Source of the DNA: Hoeflea_A sp965204935
GTDB taxonomy: Bacteria > Pseudomonadota > Alphaproteobacteria > Rhizobiales > Rhizobiaceae
DNA: 64,000 nt
Reading direction: 5' to 3' (one strand)
NCBI RefSeq assembly: GCF_965204935.1
Contig: NZ_CBDBFO010000002.1
Made by a program: the position numbers and the translations under genes. How positions within the stretch are numbered: the first letter of the stretch is position 1; each line of letters opens with the position of its first letter. The notes below the pieces were generated by a model. That model saw only the letters and a program-made list of their open reading frames with translations, was not told the DNA's origin and ran no database searches. Below, one piece after another: positions 51,768 to 60,900 of the stretch.

Positions 51768-52474
51768 GTAACTGCTCACCCCGTCACGCGTCTTGAGCAT
51801 AGTGTGATTTGACCATATTGGCGGCATTTCCGGCCAGCGCGATCTGGATCGCGACAAGTGGATTATATCCGAGGGCACCCATGGAACTCAGGTAGCTTGA
51901 TATCCGGCACCAGGCGTGTGCATAGCGGTCTGTCCGGAAGCAGCCCGAGACTTTGATTTTGACCTTTGCCATCCTGATTTTTTGCTCGCCCGCGTTATTG
52001 GTGAAGCTGACATCGGGTTCGCTCATGAAGCGAAGCACGGAGTCCTCGTGTTTCAACAGACGCTCATGCAGGTTGTGGGCATCCGACTTTGCGACCCGTC
52101 CGCGCTTACCTTCCGGTTTCGCAGGAACTTCGGGCATTTCCCCGGCACCTTGCGTCAGAATGGTCCGATACCTTTTGCGTATCTTGCGACATTCGGCCTC
52201 GCTCAACACCCCGGTCTCGCTCTTGTTGACCTTATGGCAGACCTCACGCAACACCTTCCTCATCAGGCGCGCCCAACGGTAATTGCTGGAGTCGACGACA
52301 AAGGTCAGTTCCCGAAGCAGATGCGACCCGCATAGCTGATGCTTGCACTGGCTGTATGCAAGGTAGGATGCCCAGCAATCATGGATCAACACCCCGGTGT
52401 AGACCGGAATGATGCCGAATGCCTCTATCGCTTCCTTGCCGCGCCTGGGGTGCAGGAACTTGATAGTGTGGATA

Positions 52475-53840
52475 CCCCGCCCGGAGGCATCGTAATGTGC
52501 CAGGTGCCGTTATACTGAACGTCACAAATCAAAGGGAGAGTATCCACATGTCGGAAGTTAGCATCATCGGCGTTGATCTTGCAAAGCAGGTTTTTCAGGT
52601 CCACGGAGCCACAGCCGATGGCTCGGTTGGCTACCGCAAGAAGTTGAGCCGCGCCCAGTTCATGCCGTTTCTTGCACAGCAGCCCCGATGCATTGTCGCG
52701 ATGGAGGCCTGCGCCACAGCTCACGATTGGGGCCGCGAGATCGGTAAGTTGGGCCATGAGGTGAAGCTGATTCCACCTCAGTACGTGAAACCTTTTGTCA
52801 AAAGGCAGAAAAACGACAGGGCAGACGCTGAGGCGATCACTGAAGCTGCCTCCCGGCCGACCATGCGGTTCGTTGAGGTGAAATCCACCGAGCAGCAATC
52901 GCGCGGCATGCTGTTCCGATCACGGCAGATGTTTGTCAGGCAGCGCACGCAGACCATCAATGCGCTGCGCGGCCATCTCGCCGAATATGGCGTGATCGGG
53001 CCGAAGAGCAAGGCGGGGATCAAGAAGTTGAGAGCCGCGCTGGACGACGATACCAATGGGCTGCCCGCCCTCGTGCGTAACACGGCCCGGATGTATGCCG
53101 AGCACATCGATCTGCTGGCGACCAGGATTTTCGATCTGACGAAGCAACTCAAGACGGAGGCGAAAGCATCCGGCACAGTGCGAAGGCTGACAACAATGCC
53201 GGGCGTCGGGTTGCAGACGGCACTGGCAATTGAGGCCTTTGCCCCGGACATGAATTGCTTCAAACGGGGGCGTGACTTCGCAGCCTGGCTGGGTCTCGTG
53301 CCGCTTCAGCGCTCGACAGGCGGTAAGGACCGGCTCGGGAAAGTTTCGAAGATGGGTCAGAAAGACATCCGAAGCCTGTTGATCATCGGGGCGATGTCAG
53401 TGATCAATGCGGCGACGCGGTTTGGGGTTCGCAAGGGAAGCTGGCTGGCCAGAATGCTGGATCGAAAACCGAAGCTTCTGGTCGCGATCACGCTGGCCAA
53501 CAGGATGGCACGGGGTATCTGGGCCATGATATCGAAACAGGAGAATTATCGGAATCCGGAGGCGGTAGCGTAAGCGCGGATCGCGCAACGCTTCGCGTCG
53601 GTGCCCGGGACGTGTGAAGAGGTCGACGAATAGCATGGGAGATTGATCGGAAAGATCCGGAGCGGGAAAACCATGTTGACCCAAAAGGCAAAATAGCTTT
53701 GGAACTTGATTTGGACCCGGTTCGCGCATCACCATACCGGCCCGCGGCTGCACAAAAAGCCGCACTGTGAGGCCTGATAAATGACCGCATCCGATCACAC
53801 GCTCACATCACCGTTCGAAAATCGCTTGACACCGGGGTAT
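52475..53840. mobile_element. IS110-family element 2, inserted in the IS66 transposase
   Basis: The limits are inferred from where the tnpC frame breaks: left flank ending GTGTGGATA (52474) and right flank beginning CCATAAATG (53841). The ends show CCCC and GGGG next to the flanks. It carries one transposase gene in the opposite direction to tnpC. A non-coding segment lies downstream of the gene (53574-53840). Confidence 0.75.
52548..53573 (+). CDS. IS110-family transposase, element 2
   Basis: The ATG at 52548 (AAAGGGAGAG upstream) gives 341 residues. The DEDD motif residues are in SIIGVDLAKQVFQVHG, CIVAMEACATAHDW and QKNDRADAEAI. The C-terminal domain shows LTTMPGVGLQTALAIEAF and AAWLGLVPLQRSTGGKDRLGKVSKMGQ with the conserved serine. 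It is only distantly like the IS110 transposase at 49415, so the two elements arrived separately. Intact. Confidence 0.92.
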   Translation: MSEVSIIGVDLAKQVFQVHGATADGSVGYRKKLSRAQFMPFLAQQPRCIVAMEACATAHDWGREIGKLGHEVKLIPPQYVKPFVKRQKNDRADAEAITEAASRPTMRFVEVKSTEQQSRGMLFRSRQMFVRQRTQTINALRGHLAEYGVIGPKSKAGIKKLRAALDDDTNGLPALVRNTARMYAEHIDLLATRIFDLTKQLKTEAKASGTVRRLTTMPGVGLQTALAIEAFAPDMNCFKRGRDFAAWLGLVPLQRSTGGKDRLGKVSKMGQKDIRSLLIIGAMSVINAATRFGVRKGSWLARMLDRKPKLLVAITLANRMARGIWAMISKQENYRNPEAVA

Positions 53841-54640
53841 CCATAAATGAGGGTCAGGGAGTCATCGGTCAGCACATGCAGCCACTGGTTTTTGCTGTCG
53901 ACCCTGAAACCGGTCTCATCGGCATGCAGGGCCGGGCGGGTCAGAAGATGTGCGGCGGCAGCCGTTTCCCAGGGTTCAAGCGCCTCGTGCAGTCGCTGGA
54001 TGTAGCCCAGGCAGGTGGCCTGCGACATCCTGACGCCAGAGATGGCCCGCACCAGTTCGACGGCGCGGCGCAAAGACAGCATCTGGGCAATCAGCAGGTT
54101 GATCACGAAGGCCTGAAAGCCAACGCCATATTGCAACGGCCCCGGCATGTTTTCAGGGAAACGCCCCTTGGTTCGGGTGCGGCATTTGGGGCAGTCCCTG
54201 GTTTCTGCGACGACCTTTTTCTCGACAACCTCGAACATGATATCGAGATGGATGCGTTCCTCGCGCGCCGAGGGTTCGACGTCTGAGAGATCAGCCCCGC
54301 AACTGTCACAAACCTGGACGGTGGAGGTTTCCCCGACGGTGACCTTGCGAAGGTTTTCGCCCGTCATCCAGTTCGGCGCCACACCCTTGCCGGAAGCCTT
54401 TTTGCTCCGTTTCCCGGTGTTGTCCTTATCCGTCTGCGACGGCGCAATACTGGAGTTCTTGCCGGTCTTCCTGGTCGTCTTTTCCAGAAAGATGGCGATC
54501 AGGATGCCCAGCAAGCTGCACAACACGCCAATAACCGCATCGACGTCATCTGAAATCCTGCCCGCTTTGCGCAGCGCGGCAATGCGCGCCCTGGCAGCAT
54601 CGAACTCTTCACGCAGGGAAGTGCCATTCACGCTTGCCAT

Positions 54641-54917
54641 CAGTCCGCCCGCGATGCCATGGACATCAGGCCATGCGGTGGCCGCATCGCCTTTTCAGGC
54701 TTCCAAATGCAGCGAGTAGCCTTGACTGAAAGACCACCCCAATGCGGCTTTTCCCAAATCAATCGAACACGTGTCATAACCCGATAGAATCACGAAAATC
54801 GCAATGAGGGGATCGTTAATAGCCGATTCAAATCGTCGCACCACTCCGAGGCCAAAAAGGCATCTCGATTGAGCTAGTGGGTCTGAAACCGCCGTTGAAT
54901 CTCGGGGACTTAAAGTG
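54641..54917. other. Non-coding end of IS66 element 2
   Basis: Between the tnpC start and the right terminal repeat no gene is supported. TnpA and TnpB genes of classical IS66 elements are absent. Confidence 0.5.
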
Positions 54918-54932
54918 GGGGTGAGCAGTTAC

Positions 54933-54940
54933 GAAGATTT
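54933..54940. repeat. Target-site duplication, right copy (GAAGATTT)
   Basis: The second copy of the 8-bp duplication made by IS66 element 2; it encodes the end of ...RKIF in DUF1419. Confidence 0.9.
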
Positions 54941-55164
54941 TTCGAATAGGTGCAAGAGAGGTCATGGCGGGCTCCTTTGAGGCCTGTCCCGGGCTGCAGC
55001 GCGGCGCACCCTGTCGGCATCACCATCTTCTTCAGCCCTTCCGGACCCCTTTCCGCGGCCGCCTCTCCGTCCGGCCGGGTCAAGGGCCGGCGTTAGCCGG
55101 GCGAAGCGTCACCCTTGAGGCGGACGGCGGACATGCGGCACGCCGTCCCTCTTCTTTCGTCTTC

Positions 55165-56058
55165 TCATTCCCTCTTCTTCAGACAGGCGTTCCAGTCCTC
55201 CGACGACGGCCTGAGCCGCTGCCAGTTGCAGCATTCCTCTTCGGCAAGGACCCGCAAGCGCTCGGCAAATGTCTCGCCCTGGCTGTTGGCGTCGGTGGCC
55301 GCGACCAGCAGGGCGTCCGCGCGGGCGGCAAGACCGCGCAGTGCGGCTTCGGTCGATGGCGACCACCCCCCGCCCGTGCTGAGGTAAAGCGTTCCGGGCC
55401 GAAGACGCTCTATGGCCGCGAGGCTCATGGCGTCGACCGCCGCCTCGGTGACGCAAAGCCGTAGCGCGTCGGCCGGACCGAGGCGGAAGAGGACCTTGGC
55501 GCCGCCGGTCGCGAAACCGCGCCACTCGGGTCCCCGTTCTTCCCAGCCGGTAACACGACCGGCATCATCCATGTGACCGGCCCACATGCTGCCGTGCGGG
55601 CCTTCGCGAAGAAGGTCCTGGGCGACGGCCGCGCGCATTACGGGTTCGGGCAGCGCCCGCTCGTCCTGCAGGTAGCGCCAGGTCGCCGAGCCGGGCCAAG
55701 GCTTGCGCCGGGCCGACCAGCGCTGGGGCACCGACAGATCCGGCGTGCGATCGCGCAATTGCCGCTGCCACTGCGGTTGCGAAGGGACGAACCCGACGAG
55801 ATCTGCGACGACATAAAGGGCGGCAGCGAACGGGAGCCCATCGAGGTGCTCGACAAGGCGGAACACGTCGCCCCTGGCGTCCGACAAGGGGTCAAGCCAG
55901 CCCTTGCCGTCATGAATGACGATGATGATATCGCCGCCGCGGCGGTATTTGACCGCGCGGCGTGTGCTTTCCTTAAGGTCGACGGCAAAGCCCGCCGTTT
56001 CCAGCACCGCGCCGCAGGCGACCCTTCCCCTCAATTCTTCGAGTTCTGCTTTTTCCAT
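55165..56058 (-). CDS. DUF3991 and toprim domain protein
   Basis: The ATG at 56058 gives 297 residues. The N-terminal DUF3991 region (TAGFAVDLKESTRRAVKYRRGGDIIIVIHDGKGWLDP, then WRYLQDERALPEPVM) is followed by a toprim-like region (RLCVTEAAVDAMSLAAIERLRPGTLYLSTGGG, then ALLVAATDANSQG) in which TEA and DAN correspond to the metal-binding glutamate and aspartate. Such proteins occur on plasmids and ICEs and are thought to be primase-like. It lies upstream of DUF1419 in the same direction, and appears intact. Confidence 0.85.
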   Translation of the reverse strand: MEKAELEELRGRVACGAVLETAGFAVDLKESTRRAVKYRRGGDIIIVIHDGKGWLDPLSDARGDVFRLVEHLDGLPFAAALYVVADLVGFVPSQPQWQRQLRDRTPDLSVPQRWSARRKPWPGSATWRYLQDERALPEPVMRAAVAQDLLREGPHGSMWAGHMDDAGRVTGWEERGPEWRGFATGGAKVLFRLGPADALRLCVTEAAVDAMSLAAIERLRPGTLYLSTGGGWSPSTEAALRGLAARADALLVAATDANSQGETFAERLRVLAEEECCNWQRLRPSSEDWNACLKKRE

Positions 56059-56444
56059 TCTCTCTTCCGCGTCCTGCACGGTCCTCTGTCCGGTTTCCGC
56101 TCCCTTTTCTTTAGGGGCGGGACCCGGAGGCCGCGAAGAGCAGGGCAGGACAAGGGCGCGCCTGGCAAGCCGGCATTTGTGCCGGATCGCATGTTTCGCT
56201 GCCAGGAGCGGCGAAGCCTCCCTTGCCGGCCGCAGCGCGCAAGCGGCATCAGGAACTTTCCGATTCCTTCTAATCCTCTGGGTAGCACCGCGCGTCAGGG
56301 ATGGCAGCCCGAATGGGGGAAGACCGCTTGCGTGCTTCAGCTTTGCCGACAGCCCGGCCCTTGGGGCGACGCCAATCTGCTTCTCCCACACGGCTAAAAC
56401 CGCATCCCGAAGCCGAGGTGAGACACGGCACAACGGCGCGCCTC
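56059..56444. other. Intergenic region upstream of the toprim gene
   Basis: In these 386 bp I see no supported gene. The region is GC-rich with several short inverted repeats and probably holds the promoter and leader of the toprim gene. Confidence 0.4.
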
Positions 56445-57077
56445 TCAATTCGATTGGCCCGCTTTTCCGTCACGGCCCCGCTTTTGCAGATCGTCCAGAT
56501 ACCCATCGCAGCCGGAGAAATAGCCGTCGAGTCCGTGCATGACGTCTGCCAGCCGGTGAAAGTCGATTTCCTGATGCGCAGGCAGGACCGGATTACTCTT
56601 CGTATCGACGGGATAGCGATAAGAGAATGATCTTGGATCCACCTTTGCAAACTCGAGGATAATCTCTTCAACGATTGCGGCGGCGCCTTCGGCATCGTCG
56701 TGGCCATAGCCCTCCAGGACTTTCAAGAACGTCTCCCAAAGGGATTTGAGGTCATGGGTGTTCCATTCGGCCTTGATGCCGACGGTATGACCGTAGGTGG
56801 CGATCAGGAACTTGAGCGACAATTCGATGAACTGCCGGTAGTTGAAGACGACCGGAAAGACGAGGACGTCGCCGTCGTGTCGGTCACGGGCGACCTGGGC
56901 GACCATGAGGTCGCCGGCCATCATCATGACGATGCGGCCGTGGCCAAACCGGTCGATATATGCGTTTTGCTCCCAGTTCTCCGATTGCGTGAACGGCGCG
57001 TCCCCTTCCGTCGGCCACCGGAAACCCGTGCGCAGAAGGGACTCGAAGTCCGGTTTTTCCGGAATGTCGTCAGCCAT
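56445..57077 (-). CDS. Hypothetical cytoplasmic protein of 210 residues
   Basis: This acidic, helical protein has no signal peptide or membrane segment. Notable parts are FNYRQFIELSLKFLIATYGH and a C-terminal segment ending HGLDGYFSGCDGYLDDLQKRGRDG. The all-helical character and the RxxxELxLKFL-like helix recall HEPN-type or AbiV-like proteins from defence islands, but I cannot confirm a catalytic RxxxxH motif. It lies 27 bp after the DUF2971 gene in the same direction, so the two are probably one operon. Confidence 0.6.
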   Translation of the reverse strand: MADDIPEKPDFESLLRTGFRWPTEGDAPFTQSENWEQNAYIDRFGHGRIVMMMAGDLMVAQVARDRHDGDVLVFPVVFNYRQFIELSLKFLIATYGHTVGIKAEWNTHDLKSLWETFLKVLEGYGHDDAEGAAAIVEEIILEFAKVDPRSFSYRYPVDTKSNPVLPAHQEIDFHRLADVMHGLDGYFSGCDGYLDDLQKRGRDGKAGQSN

Positions 57078-57104
57078 GGGTCTGGGCCTCCAAATTTGCC
57101 GCCA

Positions 57105-58076
57105 TCAATGAGCACCGCCGTGCGGAGGCTCTTCGATATCGAGATTGTCGAAAGCGTCGAAGACGTCGCGCGACCGCCGCGGCAATGACGCGCCAAGCTC
57201 GCCGAAATCGAGGCGGCATTTGCGGAGCCGGAAGGTACCGTGTTGCTCCCGCATTTCATAAAACTTGACGGGCCGGCGGCGATCCTCGAGCGCCTTGAAG
57301 ATCGTGTATTTCAAGGCTGAGGCGCATCTGATCCCGAAGATCACCTCCTCGAGTTCGAGCGGAGAATTCTGCACGCCGCGGGTGCCAATCAGCCGCCATT
57401 CCTGTTCATAGCGCCATGAGCTGGCCTTGCGGAGCAGGACTGCATCATCGACCCGCCGCCGGGCGGCAGGGTCATGTTCCATGACGGCAACATCGCTTGC
57501 CTTGACGTTTCGGCTGCCGCCGTACTCGATCTTGTTCAGCCCGCTGGAGGCATCTTCGGGAACTGAATAGCCGGCGCAGATGCCGCGGTGCTGGTCGCCG
57601 TAATGGCTCCACATCAGGGGGCAGGTCGCTCGGGCGCCGAACGAAACGATGCCTCTGTCGTAGCGCCTCGGAAGCTCTTCCTCGAGATATTGGGTCAGGA
57701 GGAAATGCTCGGGGTCGTTCATCTCGTATGCCGGATTGCCGGCATTGTAGCGGATTTCGCTGAGCAGACTGTCGGCGCGTTTGCGGCTGTGGCGCGCGAT
57801 GTGATCTATGGTCTTCGGGCCGCGATATTTGAGCGATTTCGCCGCTGTCGTCATTTCCGCCTTGATGCGCTGCTCGACGAGTCGGCTGAGGATCTGTTTC
57901 AACTCATGATCGGCAATATCGCCCTCGACATTGGGCCGGCTGTCGAGGGGATCGTTGAAGTCTGCCGGGTCGGAAAAATAGAGCTGATCGGCAACCAGCA
58001 TATCGAGGACCCGACCGCTGAAAGCACGGTATTTGTAGATCCTCTTTGGTAATTGTCGCTGCAATATCGTCTCCAT
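57105..58076 (-). CDS. DUF2971 family protein
   Basis: This is a 323-residue protein with the family's recognisable path: PKRIYKYRAF, QLYFSDPADFNDPLDSRP, then ATCPLMWSHYGDQHRGICAGYSV, and later KASSWRYEQEWRLIG. DUF2971 proteins are of unknown activity and are commonly found in islands with anti-phage or toxin genes. It is divergent from the second AbiE-type operon across 225 bp. No transmembrane or signal segment. Confidence 0.85.
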   Translation of the reverse strand: METILQRQLPKRIYKYRAFSGRVLDMLVADQLYFSDPADFNDPLDSRPNVEGDIADHELKQILSRLVEQRIKAEMTTAAKSLKYRGPKTIDHIARHSRKRADSLLSEIRYNAGNPAYEMNDPEHFLLTQYLEEELPRRYDRGIVSFGARATCPLMWSHYGDQHRGICAGYSVPEDASSGLNKIEYGGSRNVKASDVAVMEHDPAARRRVDDAVLLRKASSWRYEQEWRLIGTRGVQNSPLELEEVIFGIRCASALKYTIFKALEDRRRPVKFYEMREQHGTFRLRKCRLDFGELGASLPRRSRDVFDAFDNLDIEEPPHGGAH

Positions 58077-58203
58077 TGGAGTGATTTTTTATTCTGGTCG
58101 ATCTGCCAACATTAGGCCGGGAATCATTCACAACCTGGCCGCAGCTCTGCGCGGCATCGGTAGCAGTTCGATATCTACGTTCAGCTTCCCCCATCCATCT
58201 ACT

Positions 58204-58284
58204 GACCAAAATTTGTGTAAAAACTTTGGTCGCCTTGTATGCTCGGCATTGCTACTGACTAATTTTCGTATATAATCTTTGGTC
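58204..58284 (+). promoter_or_regulatory. Promoter and repeated TTTGGTC operator of the second AbiE-type operon
   Basis: TTGCTA (58249-58254) and TATAAT (58271-58276) with a 16-bp spacer form a likely promoter. GACCAAA (58204-58210) and TTTGGTC at 58225-58231 and 58278-58284 make an inverted and direct repeat set around it, with the last copy at the expected start point. This fits autoregulation by the antitoxin. Confidence 0.6.
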
Positions 58285-58301
58285 ATTAAACGAGGCTTCG
58301 A

Positions 58302-59045
58302 ATGCCAGATCCGACGTCCGATACACTCAATCGCGTTTATGCGCGTATCACGGCAGGCGCTCCCGGCGGGGTCTGGTCGCGGGCCGATTTCCTGGACATC
58401 GCAAGCCCGAACGGGGTCGAGAAGGCCCTGCAGAGGCTTGCCAAGCGTGGCGACATCAGGCGTCCGTGCCGTGGCCTTTATGACAAACCGACCACAAGTA
58501 AACTGACCGGAAAGATGGTGTTCCCTCCCATCGCATCATTTGTCGATGCAATCGCACGGCGCGACAAGCTGCGAGTGCTCGTTGACGGAATGACCGCGGC
58601 CAATGATCTTGGACTGACAACGGCAGTGCCAGCTCGCAGCACGATTTACGCCGACACCTATCCAAGGACGATCGAGATTGTCGCCAATACCGGCGACCCG
58701 AACGCGAAAGAGCCGGTCGTCTACAAGCTCGACTTCAAGCGGATCTCTGCCAAGACAGCGTTCTGGGCCGGCCGGCCGGCCATGCGCGTCGTTCAGGCCC
58801 TGTCATGGTTTCGCGACGATCGCGCGAGCCTGGATGCGGCCGCCAACGGGATTGTCCGACGGCTCTCAAGCGCTCCGGAGCGCGACGCGATTATTCAAGA
58901 CCTGAATCAGAATATCCAAGCTGTTCCCGCCTGGATGTATCCGGTAATCGAAAAAATCACGCGAACACTGTCGACCGACGAAAGCTCGGACGATGCATCG
59001 CGGTCATCTGATACGACGGGGCCACATGCAGAAAGCCTTCGCTGA
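58302..59045 (+). CDS. DUF6088/AbiEi-like antitoxin
   Basis: This 247-residue protein has an N-terminal winged helix (VWSRADFLDIASPNGVEKALQRLAKRGDIRRPCRGLYDKP) that matches DUF6088-type antitoxins of AbiE systems. A C-terminal domain follows (VYKLDFKRISAKTAFWAGRPAMRVVQALSWF). It overlaps the toxin gene by about 20 bp. Promoter and repeated operator motifs lie just upstream. It should neutralise and repress the AbiEii-like toxin behind it. Confidence 0.8.
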   Translation: MPDPTSDTLNRVYARITAGAPGGVWSRADFLDIASPNGVEKALQRLAKRGDIRRPCRGLYDKPTTSKLTGKMVFPPIASFVDAIARRDKLRVLVDGMTAANDLGLTTAVPARSTIYADTYPRTIEIVANTGDPNAKEPVVYKLDFKRISAKTAFWAGRPAMRVVQALSWFRDDRASLDAAANGIVRRLSSAPERDAIIQDLNQNIQAVPAWMYPVIEKITRTLSTDESSDDASRSSDTTGPHAESLR

Positions 59046-60525
59046 AATCCTTGGTTCGAACACCGATGAACGCCAGGCCCTCTATTCGGCGGTCGCGGCC
59101 AAACTGGAAACGCGCGCCGAAAATGTCGAGAAGGACCTTTATGTCTGCTGGGTTCTCGATTTCCTGTTCAACCGGCGCAAGGACGACCCGGTCCATCTCT
59201 ATTTCAAGGGCGGAACCAGCCTGAGCAAGGCGTATGGTCTTATCAGACGGTTCTCAGAAGACATCGATATCGGAATATTCAAAGCTGACCTCAATGCCCC
59301 GCTCGAGGCCGATATCGCCGCACTGCCATCGATCACCAAACAGCAAAAGGCCCTCGCCGAGGAGGTGGACGAAGCGGCGCGAAAATACATCTCGGGAACG
59401 CTCCGTGAGCAGTTGCTGAAAGAGATCGCGGCGGTCGAGAAGCTGTCAGGCAGAAGTGGCCATTTCACCGTTGAGTTTGGCTTCGATCCTTATCGGAACA
59501 AGGATGCACTCGATGTCCTGGTGGTCGGCTACGACAGCGCATTCGGATCCGGCGACGGCTATGTCCAGGCTGCGGTACGTATAGAGGGTGGCGCCCGACC
59601 CGACCCAGTTCCCGTAGAGCCGCGTAGGATTGTCCCATACGTGGCAGATGAGCTTCCCAACGGCGCTGATCTCAAATTCGGTGGTGTGACGACGGTCAAG
59701 CCAGAGCGCACTTTCTGGGAAAAGGTGCTGATCCTGCACGCCATGACGGAAATGACGGAAAAACGCGCTGCGGATAATGATCCCGGCCGACCGGTTCCTG
59801 ATCTCAATCGCTATTCCCGGCACTACTATGACGTCCACCAGATTTGGCGGCATGCAGGGTACGGCGAGAATGTAGCCTCGATGCGCGATCTGGCCGAAGC
59901 ATGCCGACAGCACAAGCAGCTTATGTTCCGTGCGCCAGATCATAGATACGAACGGGCAGAACCGGGGACGTACCGCCTGAAGCCGACCGAGGAGATGCGG
60001 AAGAAACTGGAGGTCGACTATGGGCGGATGTCGGCCATGATATTTGGCATCCCGCCAGAGTTCGATGAAGTCATGGCCAGTATTGGACAACTGGAAAACT
60101 TCATCAACCGCAATACGAACCGACCACACGTGCCGCGGGGCTTGGCAGGCAACGGAAGTCCGCTCGACAAAGAGAGTGATGAAGTTTGCCCACATAACGT
60201 CAGCCGCGACCGGCACTCGGTGGAACCGTGCCTATCCGGTTGTCTCCCACACCCACTACATGTGGTGTTTGACATGGAGTGGCTCGGGAGGCGGACGACG
60301 CGGGGATGGACGTACCGGAACGCGAAACTCTCTCGTTTCCGCGATCGCTTGCGCAGTTCCAACGACTTTTCCCGGACGACACGGCCTGTGCCGCCTACCT
60401 GGAGAAGGCGCGGTGGGGTGGCGGGTTTGTTTGCCCTCATTGCCGGACGGCAACAAAGCCCTATCGCTTCACCAGCCGACCTGGAGTACTGCGGTGCCGG
60501 AAGTGCCGTCGCGACACCAGTCTGA
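59026..60525 (+). CDS. AbiEii-like nucleotidyltransferase toxin with an abnormal C-terminal extension
   Basis: From ATG 59026 (58993 is an alternative) the nucleotidyltransferase signature is FKGGTSLSKAYGLIRRFSEDIDIGIF; KPERTFWEKVLILHAMTEM and NRYSRHYYDVHQIW follow as in the family. The normal protein seems to end at about residue 364 (IGQLENFINRN, near 60119). After that, some 135 residues are Arg/Pro-rich and unlike the family; they come from the flank and coding region of the IS1595 fragment read in another frame. The native stop was probably lost when the IS arrived. The catalytic part is complete. Confidence 0.75.
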   Translation: MQKAFAEILGSNTDERQALYSAVAAKLETRAENVEKDLYVCWVLDFLFNRRKDDPVHLYFKGGTSLSKAYGLIRRFSEDIDIGIFKADLNAPLEADIAALPSITKQQKALAEEVDEAARKYISGTLREQLLKEIAAVEKLSGRSGHFTVEFGFDPYRNKDALDVLVVGYDSAFGSGDGYVQAAVRIEGGARPDPVPVEPRRIVPYVADELPNGADLKFGGVTTVKPERTFWEKVLILHAMTEMTEKRAADNDPGRPVPDLNRYSRHYYDVHQIWRHAGYGENVASMRDLAEACRQHKQLMFRAPDHRYERAEPGTYRLKPTEEMRKKLEVDYGRMSAMIFGIPPEFDEVMASIGQLENFINRNTNRPHVPRGLAGNGSPLDKESDEVCPHNVSRDRHSVEPCLSGCLPHPLHVVFDMEWLGRRTTRGWTYRNAKLSRFRDRLRSSNDFSRTTRPVPPTWRRRGGVAGLFALIAGRQQSPIASPADLEYCGAGSAVATPV

Positions 60526-60680
60526 CGGCGGGGACGGTCATGCAGCGCAGCCATATGCCGTTGAGCGTATGGTTCTGGGCGGCTTATCTGATTACCAGCC
60601 AGACGCCCGGCATGTCCGCCACACAGTTCCAGCGCCAGGTTGGGCTGTCCCGCTACGAGACTGCCTTTCAGATGCCGTAA
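60306..60680 (+). pseudogene. IS1595-family transposase fragment
   Basis: About 124 residues remain: PRSLAQFQRLFPDDTACAAYLEKARW, the zinc ribbon FVCPHC...LRCRKC, and SLTAGTVMQRSHMPLSVWFWAAYLITSQ. It stops after YETAFQMP, where the family continues with a further DDE catalytic domain. The fragment lost its 3' two thirds, presumably to the neighbouring insertions. Confidence 0.85.
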
Positions 60681-60880
60681 TGGGGTTTGGCGCGAATCGC
60701 CGCCGTTATGGTTTGTTGAGACGATGATGATGAAGTGCCGTTGCCCCTGACACATAAAGCGTGTCTACGGAGTCTTGCCGTAAGGCGCGCTCCAATTCCG
60801 AAGAATAGAGGGACATGCACGTTTTTACAGGATTTGACGTATCTCTGGCAACCACCTCGGCCTGTGTTCTGGGTGAATAA

Positions 60881-60900
60881 CTACCGGCTGGCGCCGGTAG
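60881..60900. repeat. Hairpin at the 3' end of the IS200/IS605 tnpA
   Basis: CTACCGGC and GCCGGTAG pair around TGGC. It covers the stop codon of tnpA and is a good candidate for the subterminal palindrome recognised by the Y1 transposase; it could also act in termination. Confidence 0.65.

Larger units (their letters stand above)
51784..54640 (-). pseudogene. IS66 transposase (TnpC) split by IS110 element 2
   Basis: The N-terminal part is 54640 to about 53841: it has the zinc-finger-like CDSCGADLSD and CPKCRTRTKG and the start of the catalytic domain (RPALHADETGFRV). The C-terminal part runs from about 52474 to 51784: HTIKFLHPRRGKEAIEAF, VLIHDCWASYLAY and FTNNAGEQKIRMAKVKIK. Joining the parts without the IS110 restores one frame through LTLIYG/HTIKF. 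The enzyme is not made intact, so this IS66 copy depends on another transposase to move. Confidence 0.88.
51768..54932. mobile_element. IS66-family element 2, with an IS110 nested inside
   Basis: The terminal repeats GTAACTGCTCACCCC (51768-51782) and its exact reverse complement (54918-54932) bound the element, flanked by the perfect duplication GAAGATTT. It holds a tnpC split by an IS110. The order of events is clear: IS66 entered DUF1419 first, then IS110 entered tnpC. The clean duplication suggests the IS66 insertion is recent. Confidence 0.92.
51190..54965 (-). pseudogene. DUF1419 gene split by an IS66 insertion
   Basis: The 5' end is at 54965-54933 (MTSLAPIRKIF), and the rest continues from 51759 down to 51190 (FGIADRHQMFRLFDRHAQRP...). 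Removing the IS66 and one copy of the 8-bp duplication rejoins the frame perfectly and gives about 200 residues. The body matches DUF1419 (GEWFEIARSEHDTMLEILPPLWMRGEMFAMREFL). The large part could still start at an internal ATG (51735), which would remove about 19 residues. Function of the family is unknown; it is an ICE and plasmid accessory gene. Confidence 0.88.
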
